A DNA stretch of 64,000 bases from Sulfurovum indicum (GTDB lineage Bacteria > Campylobacterota > Campylobacteria > Campylobacterales > Sulfurovaceae), in the NCBI RefSeq assembly GCF_014931715.1, contig NZ_CP063164.1:1488001-1552000 (forward strand), given 5' to 3'. Made by a program: the position numbers and the translations under genes. Shown here one piece after another: positions 8,616-18,277 of this stretch. Every line of letters starts with the position of its first letter. The first letter of the stretch is position 1. Under the pieces are notes generated by a model. The model was not told the DNA's origin. It ran no database searches and saw nothing but the letters and a program-made list of their open reading frames with translations.

Positions 8616-11063
8616 TTAATTAAGTATGCCGCTGATCGGCGTTACATTGACAAAATCAAAGTAGATATCGCCGACATTACCCACTGTTCCGCTTCCACCG
8701 ATTCCTGCAGAAACATCAATCACAGATGCCGTATTGGTCGTATAGGTGATTTCAGACAGAAGATCTACGTATCCACCATCACTGTTATCTGCTGTACCAT
8801 TGGAAGCACCGCCATTAAAGTAGAGATCTCCACTGTTAGTTACTTTGCCTCCTGCATACACATACAGGTAACCAGAGTCATCACCTTGAGCATTAAGCCC
8901 CGTACCGTTACCGCCGGTTGCTATAATAGCACCACTGTTAAGTATATCATAGCTGGAGTACATTTCTATAGAGTCATCAGCCCCTTGACCGGCAGTAGAA
9001 GTACTTCCTTCAGCATCTCCACCCAGTGCAATAATTTCACCACTGTTCTCAACCGCATCATGACCGTAGAAGTAAAGACCACCACTGTTTCCTCCATCCA
9101 GACCAAGTCCTCCGGAGATATCAATGGCTCCACTGTTAAGTACTTTGGTCGTACCAACATAGAATTCACCTTCTGCCTCAAACTCTATATAACCTCCTCT
9201 ACCGCCGGTCCCGTTTTCAGCATAACCACCTCTTGCGATGATCTGTACTTCATTAATAATGGAGCCAACCGGAACAGCAGTATAGTCATCTCCTGTCCAC
9301 GCATCTTCTGTATAAGCTTCCACATTTCCTGCATGCCCACCGCTGATATTGCCGTCACCTCCAGAAACATCAAATGAACTGTAGCCAAGAAACTGAATTT
9401 TACCGACAGGAGGAAAATCTATATCTGAATAAGATGTTTCAACCTCTACATTACCCCCGTAACCACCATTAGTGTCACCATCACCACCATTCACTTCAAT
9501 ATTGCCGCTGATCTGTACAACTCCTGAAGCAACCTCTTCACCGTATCCATAATCATCTCCTTCACCATCGAGATATACATACACATCACCGGCATCTCCT
9601 CCATTTCCAGATACACTTAGGAGTATTCCACTGTTCGCAGGAATAATACCGGAGCTTTTGGCATTTCCACCATTGGCATAGATATTACCGGAGGTTCTGG
9701 TACTTCCACCTCCATTAAGATAAAGATATACAGTCGATCCGTTTCCGGCATTTCCGTTTCCGGCATCACCCCCATTAGCATAGATATTACCTGAGTTAAG
9801 CAGCTCTCCCACATAGCTTCCCTCTCCGGGATAGAAATCAATGTCACCGGCATCTCCCCCATTGGTACTTCCGTCACCTCCGCTGGTATTGATATCTGCA
9901 GAGTTATAAATGCTTGCCACATAAGATTCTATGTATATATAACCACCTTGTCCGCCATTACCTGCAGAACCATTACCTCCTATGGCTAAAATTGGAGCGG
10001 TATTGTAAAAACCTGTTTCTGATTCAAGAGAAAGCTGACCAGCATTTCCACCTATAGCACCATTTCCTCCACTTGCATTGATCGCTTGACTTCCGGTATG
10101 AATAAACACACCATCATACGCACTTATATACACGTGACCATAACCACTCCCTGGTTCTACAGCAGCATTTCCGCCATCTCCGCTTCCAACACCATTTCCG
10201 CCACTGGCATCAATAGCACCATTTACTTGAACCAAAGCATAATACACATTGATTCTTACATAACCACCATCTCCACCACGTTCATTTCCACTGCTTCCAT
10301 TATCTCCGGATGTATCGACTGAACCATTGGCTCCAATGATCACTGAATTGTCATTAGGAAGATAAAGGTATAAAGCACCTTTGTCCCTTACTGTCGCAGG
10401 AGCACTATGTCTCGTATCAATTGTACCACCTGCTGTTGTCAATGCTGCAGTTTTAAGTGTCCCGTTTATGATCAAGTCACCATATAATTTAAAACGGGCC
10501 TGATCCTGACCTGTAGAATCATCATTGTCAGCATCACTGTTATCATCATCAACATTAAGCCCCAATACTACTGTTACTCCTTCATCAATTTTAAGGCCTG
10601 TGACACGATTTGTAATGTTATTATCACAGGTATCACCACTGTTTACAGCCTCACAAAGATATTGAGTATTTCCATTTATCAAATAAAGAGTACCTGCTGT
10701 TGTCGGTTCATTTCCACTATCTACTGTGGTGATATTGGTATCAACTGAAATTATCTTACCGTTAGTGCCCAAGTTATCTTCATGCGGATAGCTCGGAACA
10801 GTGAATGCAGTATCAACAGTACCACTTGTAAGAAATTCTACATTCATATATCCATCAGCATAGATTGCAGAACTATCAGCATTGCCACCGCTACCACTCA
10901 TTCCATTCCCCCCTTTTGCCTGAATAGTAAATTCCCCGACTGTAACAACACTACTACTGTCACTGCTGCTACCGCCACCACACGCAGTTAATGCCAATAC
11001 TGCCGCTGTAGCTGCGAATAGTGCTATCGGGTTTCTGCTTCCCTTTAAAAAATAACTCTTCAT
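8616..11063 (-). CDS. Large glycine-rich repeat surface lipoprotein
   Basis: 815 residues. The N-terminus is a lipoprotein signal with lipobox LALTAC followed by GGGSSSDSSS, so Cys28 or so would be lipidated. The rest is built of degenerate repeats of roughly 20-35 residues with the cores GGNG, GGDGG or GGDAG next to NSG and short beta segments such as YIYIES, IYANGGDAG and VYLYLNGG. This pattern suggests a stacked beta-helix or Gly-rich beta structure. There is no catalytic motif. Composition is very rich in Gly, Asn, Asp and Ser and almost free of Lys and Arg in the repeat region. An orphan response regulator is transcribed divergently from the same 190-base intergenic region and may control it (inference). 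Confidence 0.75.
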   Translation of the reverse strand: MKSYFLKGSRNPIALFAATAAVLALTACGGGSSSDSSSVVTVGEFTIQAKGGNGMSGSGGNADSSAIYADGYMNVEFLTSGTVDTAFTVPSYPHEDNLGTNGKIISVDTNITTVDSGNEPTTAGTLYLINGNTQYLCEAVNSGDTCDNNITNRVTGLKIDEGVTVVLGLNVDDDNSDADNDDSTGQDQARFKLYGDLIINGTLKTAALTTAGGTIDTRHSAPATVRDKGALYLYLPNDNSVIIGANGSVDTSGDNGSSGNERGGDGGYVRINVYYALVQVNGAIDASGGNGVGSGDGGNAAVEPGSGYGHVYISAYDGVFIHTGSQAINASGGNGAIGGNAGQLSLESETGFYNTAPILAIGGNGSAGNGGQGGYIYIESYVASIYNSADINTSGGDGSTNGGDAGDIDFYPGEGSYVGELLNSGNIYANGGDAGNGNAGNGSTVYLYLNGGGSTRTSGNIYANGGNAKSSGIIPANSGILLSVSGNGGDAGDVYVYLDGEGDDYGYGEEVASGVVQISGNIEVNGGDGDTNGGYGGNVEVETSYSDIDFPPVGKIQFLGYSSFDVSGGDGNISGGHAGNVEAYTEDAWTGDDYTAVPVGSIINEVQIIARGGYAENGTGGRGGYIEFEAEGEFYVGTTKVLNSGAIDISGGLGLDGGNSGGLYFYGHDAVENSGEIIALGGDAEGSTSTAGQGADDSIEMYSSYDILNSGAIIATGGNGTGLNAQGDDSGYLYVYAGGKVTNSGDLYFNGGASNGTADNSDGGYVDLLSEITYTTNTASVIDVSAGIGGSGTVGNVGDIYFDFVNVTPISGILN

Positions 11064-11250
11064 CTTTTTCTCCTTTTAAACTTCAATGTTTATTAACCTT
11101 TCGGCACAATATTTATCCTCTTATCAAAAGTATAGACTTTAAAAGTGACTTATAAATTAATTTTCATTATAAAATTTATTTTTATTTATATTTTAAGTTT
11201 TTTAGTTATTATGGATTATAGTGACGTACAGAGTGAAGGAAACTACATAG

Positions 11251-11976
11251 ATGAAAATCCTGATCATTAATCATGAATACCAGTCGAATACAGAGATTGA
11301 AAAAGAATTAAAGCACAGAAGTTTTTCTACAAATTATCAAATTTTTGCTACCTTTAACAAAAATAAAACAGATATGTCAAGTTATGACCTTGTCTTGCTG
11401 GATGTACCTCTTATGAGTGATGAGAGCTATATGATCATAAAAAAAATAAGAGCTTCAGACAAACATATTCCCATTATTGTACTCAGTCCTTTCTATCAGA
11501 TAAGAAATATAGAAAAGTGCTTTATTTTTGGGTGTAATGACTATCTTAAAAAACCTGTTGTCATAGATGAACTGATCTTCAAACTAAACTTTTGGCTCAA
11601 TTTTAAAACATATCAGAATACTCAGACAATCCGTTTAAAGAATGGATTTTCCTATGATCCCGGACATCATGAACTGCTAAAAGATAAAATACCCATTTCT
11701 TTAACTGCCAAAGAAAAACTCTTTATAGAGATATTGGTCAAGAATAGAGGATGGTTCGTCCCTACTCCTACTATCATCCGGTATCTATGGGACAATTATG
11801 CTGCCCCTAACCAGTTAAGGGTCCTTGTATACAAATTACGTCAAAAAGCAGGTAAAGAACTGATCACTTCTATGAAGGGGATAGGCTATAAGATAGATCC
11901 GGAGAGTGTAAAAAAAACCATCTGGAGAGCAGAGCGAAGAAAACGTTCTGCTGCAGTGTTTCCGCATAAAAGATAA
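11251..11976 (+). CDS. OmpR-type response regulator, orphan, with altered acidic pocket
   Basis: 241 residues: receiver domain (1-120) with phospho-acceptor Asp51 in YDLVLLDVPLM, the conserved Ser in IIVLSPF and Lys in YLKKPV, followed by a winged-helix DNA-binding domain (about 135-220; SLTAKEKLFIEILVKNRGWF, LRVLVYKLRQKAG, MKGIGYKI). The usual pair of acidic residues after the first beta strand is replaced by Asn-His-Glu (INHE), so Mg binding and phosphorylation may be weakened. No histidine kinase gene is adjacent. A 20-residue basic tail follows the winged helix. It faces the glycine-rich lipoprotein gene, which is an obvious candidate target. Confidence 0.82.
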   Translation: MKILIINHEYQSNTEIEKELKHRSFSTNYQIFATFNKNKTDMSSYDLVLLDVPLMSDESYMIIKKIRASDKHIPIIVLSPFYQIRNIEKCFIFGCNDYLKKPVVIDELIFKLNFWLNFKTYQNTQTIRLKNGFSYDPGHHELLKDKIPISLTAKEKLFIEILVKNRGWFVPTPTIIRYLWDNYAAPNQLRVLVYKLRQKAGKELITSMKGIGYKIDPESVKKTIWRAERRKRSAAVFPHKR

Positions 11977-12076
11977 CTGAACTATCTATCAAAAGCAGAA
12001 AACGCAACTTCATTCCAGTCAACATTAACGGGCTATTCCAATGCAGAGTGTGCCTCTTTTACCGGAGCTGTCTCCC

Positions 12077-12084
12077 GGGGGGGG
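12077..12084 (+). repeat. Poly-G tract (G8) between convergent genes
   Basis: Eight consecutive G residues preceded by CCC, about 10 bases past the stop codon of the PhnA-family gene and about 100 past that of the response regulator. Poly-G tracts drive phase variation in many Campylobacterota, but here the tract lies outside either open frame as read. Confidence 0.6.
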
Positions 12085-12092
12085 AGGAGTAT

Positions 12093-12602
12093 TTAGAGTT
12101 TTTTCAGAAACTCCGTTTTCAGAAAGATCATCGTACCGTTGACCTTTCCCTGAATGTGTGTCGGATCATCCGCTACCATTCTGATGTTCTTCACTGTTGT
12201 TCCCTGCTTCGCGGTAAAACCGGCACCTTTGACAGGAAGGTCTTTTATGATGCTGACCGAATCACCTTCGTTCAGTACAGTCCCGTTACTGTCACGTACA
12301 ACCGGTACATCTGCACTGACCAGTCCAGCCTCAGCCCACTCTCTGATATCATCTTCAAGATACATCATATCAAGCTGATCCTGTGCACCGAGTCTGGTAA
12401 GCAGTCTGTATGCTACCACCTGTACAGCGGGTTCTGTACTCCACATACTCTCATGCAGACAGTTCCAGTGTTTCTCATTTTGTGCAGGATCTTCAATACT
12501 CGCTGCACAGGTGCTGCAGATCGTAATGGTCTCATCTTTGGGAGCTACAGTATATTCAACCAAGCCTTCCGTACTGTTACAAAGATCACATTGTGTACTC
12601 AT
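12093..12602 (-). CDS. PhnA/YjdM domain protein (zinc-ribbon)
   Basis: An N-terminal zinc ribbon with CDLC and CSTC pairs (residues about 5 and 30) is followed by the PhnA domain (VVRDSNGTVLNEGDSVSIIK, DLPVKGAGFTAKQGTTVKNI). The family was named for phosphonate use in E. coli, but most members, including YjdM, have no proven role in it and no phn genes are seen here. ATG 12602 is chosen over ATG 12608 because an AGGA motif stands 5 bases before it. The frame converges on the response regulator gene. Confidence 0.85.
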   Translation of the reverse strand: MSTQCDLCNSTEGLVEYTVAPKDETITICSTCAASIEDPAQNEKHWNCLHESMWSTEPAVQVVAYRLLTRLGAQDQLDMMYLEDDIREWAEAGLVSADVPVVRDSNGTVLNEGDSVSIIKDLPVKGAGFTAKQGTTVKNIRMVADDPTHIQGKVNGTMIFLKTEFLKKL

Positions 12603-12630
12603 AATCATCCTTTAGAAAAATTACCGTATT

Positions 12631-13119
12631 TTACTCTATTAGTTTTAATCTACCCAAAAGTCCTGCTGTGGTGGTATAGCCTACCTCAGCAAACCTCAGC
12701 TTCCCTTCTGCATCATAGATAAAGGTAGTAGGGAAAACCCGTATATGAAACTGTTTCGCCCAACTTCCGTTCTCATCGTTCAATACCCTGAAATGCAGAC
12801 CGTTCTTTTCCATATAGGCATTGACCGCCGCATTCTCTCCGGAATTCACCGCAACAGTCAAGACTTCATACTCTTTGGAAAGGGTCTCAATATTGGACGC
12901 TTCGATCTGACACACCCTGCACCATGTTGCCCAAAAATGCAGAAGAACAGGCTTCCCTCTTTTCAACGTGTACAGACTGCCGTCAAGGAGTGTCACAGTT
13001 ACCGGAGGAAGTTGTTCAGAGGAGAGGTCCGGCTTTCGAAGATAACTTATAATATTAGATAATATAAATAGAACTGTCATGCCTATTGCGATCTCTCTGA
13101 ATATTTTTTTCAGTTTCAA
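12631..13119 (-). CDS. TlpA/ScsD-like membrane-anchored thioredoxin-fold protein
   Basis: 162 residues: an N-terminal membrane anchor (IAIGMTVLFILSNIISYL), then a thioredoxin fold with active site WATWCRVCQ and the cis-proline region VFPTTFIYDAEG. It would face the periplasm and reduce or shuttle disulfides, for instance in cytochrome c maturation or protection of copper- or peroxide-damaged proteins. The frame opens with TTG at 13119, only about 10 bases past the stop of a truncated copy of the fructosamine-kinase gene; an internal ATG at 13080 would remove half the anchor. In the ancestral order it probably followed the intact kinase gene now at 18278. Confidence 0.82.
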   Translation of the reverse strand: MKLKKIFREIAIGMTVLFILSNIISYLRKPDLSSEQLPPVTVTLLDGSLYTLKRGKPVLLHFWATWCRVCQIEASNIETLSKEYEVLTVAVNSGENAAVNAYMEKNGLHFRVLNDENGSWAKQFHIRVFPTTFIYDAEGKLRFAEVGYTTTAGLLGRLKLIE

Positions 13120-13129
13120 TTCTCTGACC

Positions 13130-13302
13130 CTACACCTTCAACGTTTTCAGACACTGTTCCAGTGCTCCGACATAAGAGCTGCCGTAAAATGCAGCATACA
13201 CCAGCAAAGAATAGATCTGATAAAGCGGTATTTTCACGTCCTCAAAAGCCTTGCTGAGGAAATACACTCCGGTACAGTATTCAAAAAAGACCTCTCCAAA
13301 GG
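13130..13302 (-). pseudogene. Duplicated 3' end of the fructosamine-kinase gene
   Basis: On the minus strand this stretch encodes the last 55-60 residues of the kinase that is intact at 18278-19132, ending with the same YGSSYVGALEQ-type tail and stop codon. Hand alignment over about 178 bases gives close to 88 percent identity, and similarity runs on into the 15 bases after the stop. It has no start and no upstream part of the gene: similarity stops sharply near 13302. It marks the left edge of the glycoside-hydrolase segment. Confidence 0.8.
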
Positions 13303-13855
13303 ACCCCGTGAGACTGTAGTCTGTTAAATTCTATTTTTATATTTTGTTCCATCTTGGAAGTTTACTACAGAACCTCTGAATAACCCAAGGAGCCTGTTTT
13401 CTTCCTTTTTGGATTTTGATATACTGTTGTCAGCACTGTAGCAAGTAGCTAAAATAAAAATTATTGATTTAATATTGATATACAATACCATCGGCTCCCC
13501 ATCGCTTATCATCTTGATTCTAAAGTCTTTTTCGGTTAAAATTTTGAAGGTTTAGCATCGTAATATGGTGAAGTATTGCACTTGTACTTATATCTTTATC
13601 CATGATTCACAAGAGCTTTCAACATCCAACTTGAACCCTCTAATCAACTCCAGGAGTTTATCGGACCCATGCTCAATTGACTATAAAAATCCATCTTTTA
13701 GATATCTTTGTGTATTTTTTCATTAAATAGCCATAACTATTGACCCTCAAAGTCCAAAAACTACCTAAAAATCTGGATTTTTCGCATCAACCAGATAAGT
13801 TCAACAAACTCCCAAACATCCAGAGAGTTCAGATTAGCAAAAAAGGACATAACTC
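13303..13855. other. AT-rich non-coding region before the glycoside hydrolase gene
   Basis: No convincing gene is seen. A 62-codon open frame on the minus strand (13324-13512) has no recognisable features and no clear ribosome-binding site. The last 60 bases presumably hold the promoter of the hydrolase gene; an AAAAAGGA motif 7 bases before ATG 13856 can act as ribosome-binding site. The region forms the left arm of the inserted segment. Confidence 0.4.
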
Positions 13856-16800
13856 ATGAAAAAACTTCTCCTCTACGCAACTATAGCTGTCGCGACATCT
13901 ATACTTTGGGGACGCGCTGAGCCTGCTGCACACCACAACTCACTTATCTCAAGCATCTTTCATCTCAATAACAGCCTTCGGGACAGCAAGGGTGTTATCT
14001 CTGACCTAAAACTGAGCGGCTCTGCCAGCTTTGATGACAGTAATCTGGACTGGATGAACAACCCTTCTGGTTCCGCACTGAAATTTAATGGTGTGAATGA
14101 CCAGGCCGATGTCATCTTCAGAGTTGACCCCTACCTTACAGAAGGCTGGAGTGACAAGGATATTGCCGAAGTAAGCCTCGAAGGCTGGTTCTATTTTGAC
14201 GCCATTGACCCTAAAGATGACAACAAACTGGAACTTTTATATATGCGCCAAGGTTGGGAATATGGTTTTGAAATCATCCGTCACCCATGGACAAACAAAC
14301 TAAGTGTTTATTTGGGAAGCCATGAAGATTCCGGAGAGACGGTTAATAATGCCCTTAGTCTCAGACAGTGGCATCACATCAAAATCATCCACAACCGCAC
14401 ATACTATCTGCTTTATATAGATGGGAAAGAACTCCTCAAGGTAGCACATGGACGAGAAAAGTTAAATCTTTATAATGCCCAGCAAGATATCCGTCTAAGT
14501 TTTGGTGATTTTCACGGATGGGCAGACGAGATCCGTTTTAATCTGGATTTTGACACTGACAATGATGGTATCCCCAACAAGCGTGACCCAGACGATGACG
14601 GCGATGGGGTCAACGATAAGCAGGATGCTTTCCCACTCGACAGCAGTGAGTGGTCAGATAACGATAATGATGGTATTGGTGACAATGCAGATCATGATGA
14701 CGACAACGACGGTATCGCCGATGAACGGGATTTGCAGCCGCTGAATGCAAGCAATGCCAATGCCGATACGGACGGTGATGGTTTTAGTGACCTTGTAGAG
14801 TATCAGAGTGGCTCTCTGCCAAATGACGCAAGCTCTTCCCCGGAAAGTACTCTTCCGGACAGAGGAGTCTCCCCGGTACTAAGTGACAGGCAGCATCGAT
14901 CCCTGGAGTCTCTAATTCAAATGCAGAAGCCGGGTGAAGTGCGTATACATGCTGTTTCCAAAGAGTGGCTACGCTTGACCCTGGTCCCGGAACGAAATGA
15001 AAACAGTACAGAATTTATCCGCCAACCGGTTGACATCACCAAGGCAGAAGACCCTGCCATGTTTACTGTCAAAGATGAACAGAACAATTCCCTGTCCATA
15101 GATAAAACCGGATTAAAGAGACGCACTTTTTACGCTCCGCGTCGAGTAGGCGACCTACGGATTGCCGAGAACATCTTCATTCATCTAAACCAGCCACTTA
15201 TAGCAGGGCAGCCATATACATTGAATGTCGATACCAACCTCACAGGAACTTCTATTCATACCACTTTCCGCTTTGAACCGGAATCCCAACTGAGTGACCT
15301 GTTACATGTAGACCCTTACGGATTTCGTCCTGCAGACAAAAAGAAAGGTTACCTTGGACTGATGATGGGTAGCGCCGGCGAATATGAACCCACCGATCTA
15401 AATTTTGAAGTAGTGCGCAGCAGTGACAATCAAGTGGTTTTCCAGGGTACAGGTACACTGGAAATCTCAGAAGGCTGGCGTGATACCTTTACGAACCATC
15501 CCTATCACAAAGTTTATCAGCTGGACTTTTCGGAACTGACTACAGCAGGTGAGTATTACCTGCGCCACAGTACCGGGATCAGCCAGCCATTTGTCATTCA
15601 CAGCAACGTCTATCGCAATTGCATGAATACACTGGCACTGGGCATGTATCACCAGCGGAGAGGTGAAGCATTGGTTGAGCCCTTTACCCGCTTCACCCAC
15701 AAAGCAACCATCGAAGATCAAACCTATGTCTACGACAGCAGTGACCTCGATCCTTTTCTGACCAGCTTGCGTAACTGGGGAGACGGCATCAAATACCCTA
15801 CTACACTGGAGGGTCAACATATCGATATCAGTGGTGGTCATATGGATGCAGGAGACTATTCGCCCTATACCTGGAACAGCTCCATGACAGCATGGACACT
15901 CATTACTACACTTGATGTATATGGTGAGCGGGTTCAGCATGACAATCTGGGTATACCGGAATCTGGTGATGGCATCCCTGACCTGCTACAGGAATTCCTC
16001 ATCGAGATCAACTGGCTCAAGGATATGCAGGACCCTGTAGATGGTGGTGTATTTGGCATGAGTAAGCCCAAAGGTATGAGCTACCAATACACCATGCCGG
16101 GCGAGATGGAGGATCTGACCCGTTATCTATCACCAAAGGACACTACCGTTACCGGTGGCTATGCAGCAGCATTAGCAAGAGCAGCCCGTAGTCCGATATT
16201 GAAGCAATACGATCCAGCACTGGCGGAACTACTCAAGAAACGTGCTATTAAAGCATGGGAGTGGCTTGAAGCCAACCCGGGGATGCATGGCTACCACCAC
16301 TACGGTATCGCTTCTGCCAGTGAAGGTGATGAGGGGCATGAACATGCTCGCGCATGGGCAGCCATTGAACTGTATGCATTGACCGGGGACGAACGTTACC
16401 ACAATGCTTTTATGGAATATCACAAACCCCTGTTACGTGATGATGGTGTCTATTTAATGAATAAAGGCTATGGCTATGTCAACCGTACTTTAGCCTTATG
16501 GGAGCACGACCAGATCGCTTACCCAGTAGATGCTGATCTAAAACAGACTTCAGTGAATCGCTTTCGGGAAGCAGTGGATCAATATGTAAGTATAAGCAAT
16601 AAAACTCCTTATGATTTGGCTGTCAACGATGTAGTCAAACGATGGAATATCATCGGCTGGTTCTTTCCAGTCAGTGATTTTGGCTGGGACCTTCTGCTTG
16701 CACATGAGCTCTATGGTGATCTGGATTACCTGGAAACAGCACAGGACCAGATTCATTTCACTCTGGGTGGCAATCCCTCTAATATGAGCTATATTACCGG

Positions 16801-18037
16801 TATGGGATACAAACGCTTACGCTCCATTGTAGATCAAGAGTCCTATTATGATGGTATTGAGGCACCTGTCACCGGCCTACCTGTTTCACCAATGGTCACT
16901 GGGTACACATGGAGCAACACTTACACACGGGATATTAGTCAATATTCCTGGCCGCTGGACAACCCGGACCGGAATAGTGAAAGTGAAGTTTATGGTCTTC
17001 TTGAAACCGCTTATGACGGCTGGAATATCAATGGGGAATTCACCATTGAAAAGATGGCAGGGATGTTGACAAGCATGGCCATATTAACCCCTCACAACAA
17101 TAAGCAATATACTTACCCTGAGTTCACTCTCACTGTAGAATCATTGGCAAACGGACTGTTTCAGCCAAAACTGAACTTCAAAGACGGGGAACCACAAAAC
17201 TACAGCATCCTCTGGAGTGAGAACGACCAACATGTCAGTGCCGATCCGAATTATCTACTGCAACAGGATTTCAGCAAGCCTGTATGGAAACTTTCCGCCG
17301 AGGTCGTCACCCATGAAGGGCGACGCTGGTATGCCGAAACTCGCATCAATACCCGTGATTATACGAATACAGATATCCCATTGGAAGCCTTTTCCAATGA
17401 GAGTGTTTCTACCCTTTTTCATCTAGACGGCAGCCTCAGTGACAGTAACAGTATCATGGCAGATCTGAACCTGATGGGCAATGCCCATTTTGACAACCAT
17501 AACCTGTACTGGATGCAGACTCCTTCTGGTTCGGCACTAAGATTTGACGGCTTTGGTGATGAGGCGAAGACAACTTTTTATGTAGAAAACTACCTTTCTG
17601 AAGGGAAACGCTTTGAAGATATTGCCGAAGTGAGTATAGGCGGTCTCTTTTTCTTTGACACTCTAGGACCTGTAAACGAGAATGCCTTATTTCTTTTTAG
17701 TTTACAACAGTCTTGGGCTAACCGTACAGAACTGATACGCTATGCCTGGACCAAACAGATACTGGCAGCTCTAGGTAAAATACAAGATGAACGAGATGAT
17801 ATCAATGAGGCACTAAGTCTGCATAAATGGCACTATATCCAAATGATATATAACCGCACTCACTACATCCTAAAGGTCGATGGCAAAGAGATCGTCAAGG
17901 TTACACATGATAATGGAGAGAAACTCCTTGATCATCGTATTGTGGCTCTGAAATTCGGTAACTTCTACGGATGGGCAGATGAGATCTACTTTAGTATGAA
18001 GTTTGATGATGGAAGCATCATTACACCTTCCAACTAG
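13856..18037 (+). CDS. Secreted glycoside hydrolase family 9 protein with duplicated LamG-like domains
   Basis: 1393 residues. Order by eye: signal peptide (1 to about 22); LamG/concanavalin-like domain (about 30-230); Ca-binding thrombospondin type 3 repeats (DTDNDGIPNKRDPDDDGDG and on, about 232-315); linker; CelD_N-type Ig-like domain (about 355-585); GH9 (alpha/alpha)6 barrel (about 590-1090); a short linker domain; and a second LamG-like domain (about 1175-1390) clearly related to the first (FHLNNSLRDS versus FHLDGSLSDS, GWADEI in both). The catalytic-base motif appears as GGHMDAGDYSPY and a late NGEFTIEKMAG likely holds the acid Glu. GH9 enzymes cut beta-1,4-glucans and some related glycans; the exact substrate is unknown. 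Such an enzyme is odd in an otherwise chemolithotroph-like genome and probably came by transfer. Confidence 0.88.
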   Translation: MKKLLLYATIAVATSILWGRAEPAAHHNSLISSIFHLNNSLRDSKGVISDLKLSGSASFDDSNLDWMNNPSGSALKFNGVNDQADVIFRVDPYLTEGWSDKDIAEVSLEGWFYFDAIDPKDDNKLELLYMRQGWEYGFEIIRHPWTNKLSVYLGSHEDSGETVNNALSLRQWHHIKIIHNRTYYLLYIDGKELLKVAHGREKLNLYNAQQDIRLSFGDFHGWADEIRFNLDFDTDNDGIPNKRDPDDDGDGVNDKQDAFPLDSSEWSDNDNDGIGDNADHDDDNDGIADERDLQPLNASNANADTDGDGFSDLVEYQSGSLPNDASSSPESTLPDRGVSPVLSDRQHRSLESLIQMQKPGEVRIHAVSKEWLRLTLVPERNENSTEFIRQPVDITKAEDPAMFTVKDEQNNSLSIDKTGLKRRTFYAPRRVGDLRIAENIFIHLNQPLIAGQPYTLNVDTNLTGTSIHTTFRFEPESQLSDLLHVDPYGFRPADKKKGYLGLMMGSAGEYEPTDLNFEVVRSSDNQVVFQGTGTLEISEGWRDTFTNHPYHKVYQLDFSELTTAGEYYLRHSTGISQPFVIHSNVYRNCMNTLALGMYHQRRGEALVEPFTRFTHKATIEDQTYVYDSSDLDPFLTSLRNWGDGIKYPTTLEGQHIDISGGHMDAGDYSPYTWNSSMTAWTLITTLDVYGERVQHDNLGIPESGDGIPDLLQEFLIEINWLKDMQDPVDGGVFGMSKPKGMSYQYTMPGEMEDLTRYLSPKDTTVTGGYAAALARAARSPILKQYDPALAELLKKRAIKAWEWLEANPGMHGYHHYGIASASEGDEGHEHARAWAAIELYALTGDERYHNAFMEYHKPLLRDDGVYLMNKGYGYVNRTLALWEHDQIAYPVDADLKQTSVNRFREAVDQYVSISNKTPYDLAVNDVVKRWNIIGWFFPVSDFGWDLLLAHELYGDLDYLETAQDQIHFTLGGNPSNMSYITGMGYKRLRSIVDQESYYDGIEAPVTGLPVSPMVTGYTWSNTYTRDISQYSWPLDNPDRNSESEVYGLLETAYDGWNINGEFTIEKMAGMLTSMAILTPHNNKQYTYPEFTLTVESLANGLFQPKLNFKDGEPQNYSILWSENDQHVSADPNYLLQQDFSKPVWKLSAEVVTHEGRRWYAETRINTRDYTNTDIPLEAFSNESVSTLFHLDGSLSDSNSIMADLNLMGNAHFDNHNLYWMQTPSGSALRFDGFGDEAKTTFYVENYLSEGKRFEDIAEVSIGGLFFFDTLGPVNENALFLFSLQQSWANRTELIRYAWTKQILAALGKIQDERDDINEALSLHKWHYIQMIYNRTHYILKVDGKEIVKVTHDNGEKLLDHRIVALKFGNFYGWADEIYFSMKFDDGSIITPSN

Positions 18038-18049
18038 AATATCAAGCAT

Positions 18050-18077
18050 GGCATGAAACCCTTTTTGGTTTCATGCC
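18050..18077 (+). terminator. Stem-loop after the glycoside hydrolase gene
   Basis: GGCATGAAACC and GGTTTCATGCC form a perfect 11-bp stem around a CTTTTT loop, 12 bases after the hydrolase stop codon. No long T-run follows, but position and strength fit a terminator. Confidence 0.65.
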
Positions 18078-18277
18078 AACTAACAAGTGACCAGATCAGT
18101 TTACACTGGTATGGAGAAGACGATATACAATGCGTTATCACTCTTGTGTACTTTATTGACCTATTTCCAGTTATGATTTTTCACTAAGAGCAAAATAACA
18201 AATTCACAGATAAGAATGAAGAAAAGATCATCAAGAACAATGAATACCCCGTCTTTATAGATTTCAATTTCCCTACC

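Noticed and set aside
13079-13327. Plus-strand 82-codon frame over the kinase fragment
   Set aside because: The same frame appears opposite the intact kinase gene at 18344, so it is the antisense shadow of that gene.
13324-13512. 62-codon minus-strand frame before the GH9 gene
   Set aside because: No motif, no ribosome-binding site and no recognised relative; treated as non-coding insertion arm.
14502-14744. 80-codon plus-strand frame inside the GH9 gene
   Set aside because: It is a shadow of the Asp-rich thrombospondin type 3 repeats in another frame and has no ribosome-binding site.
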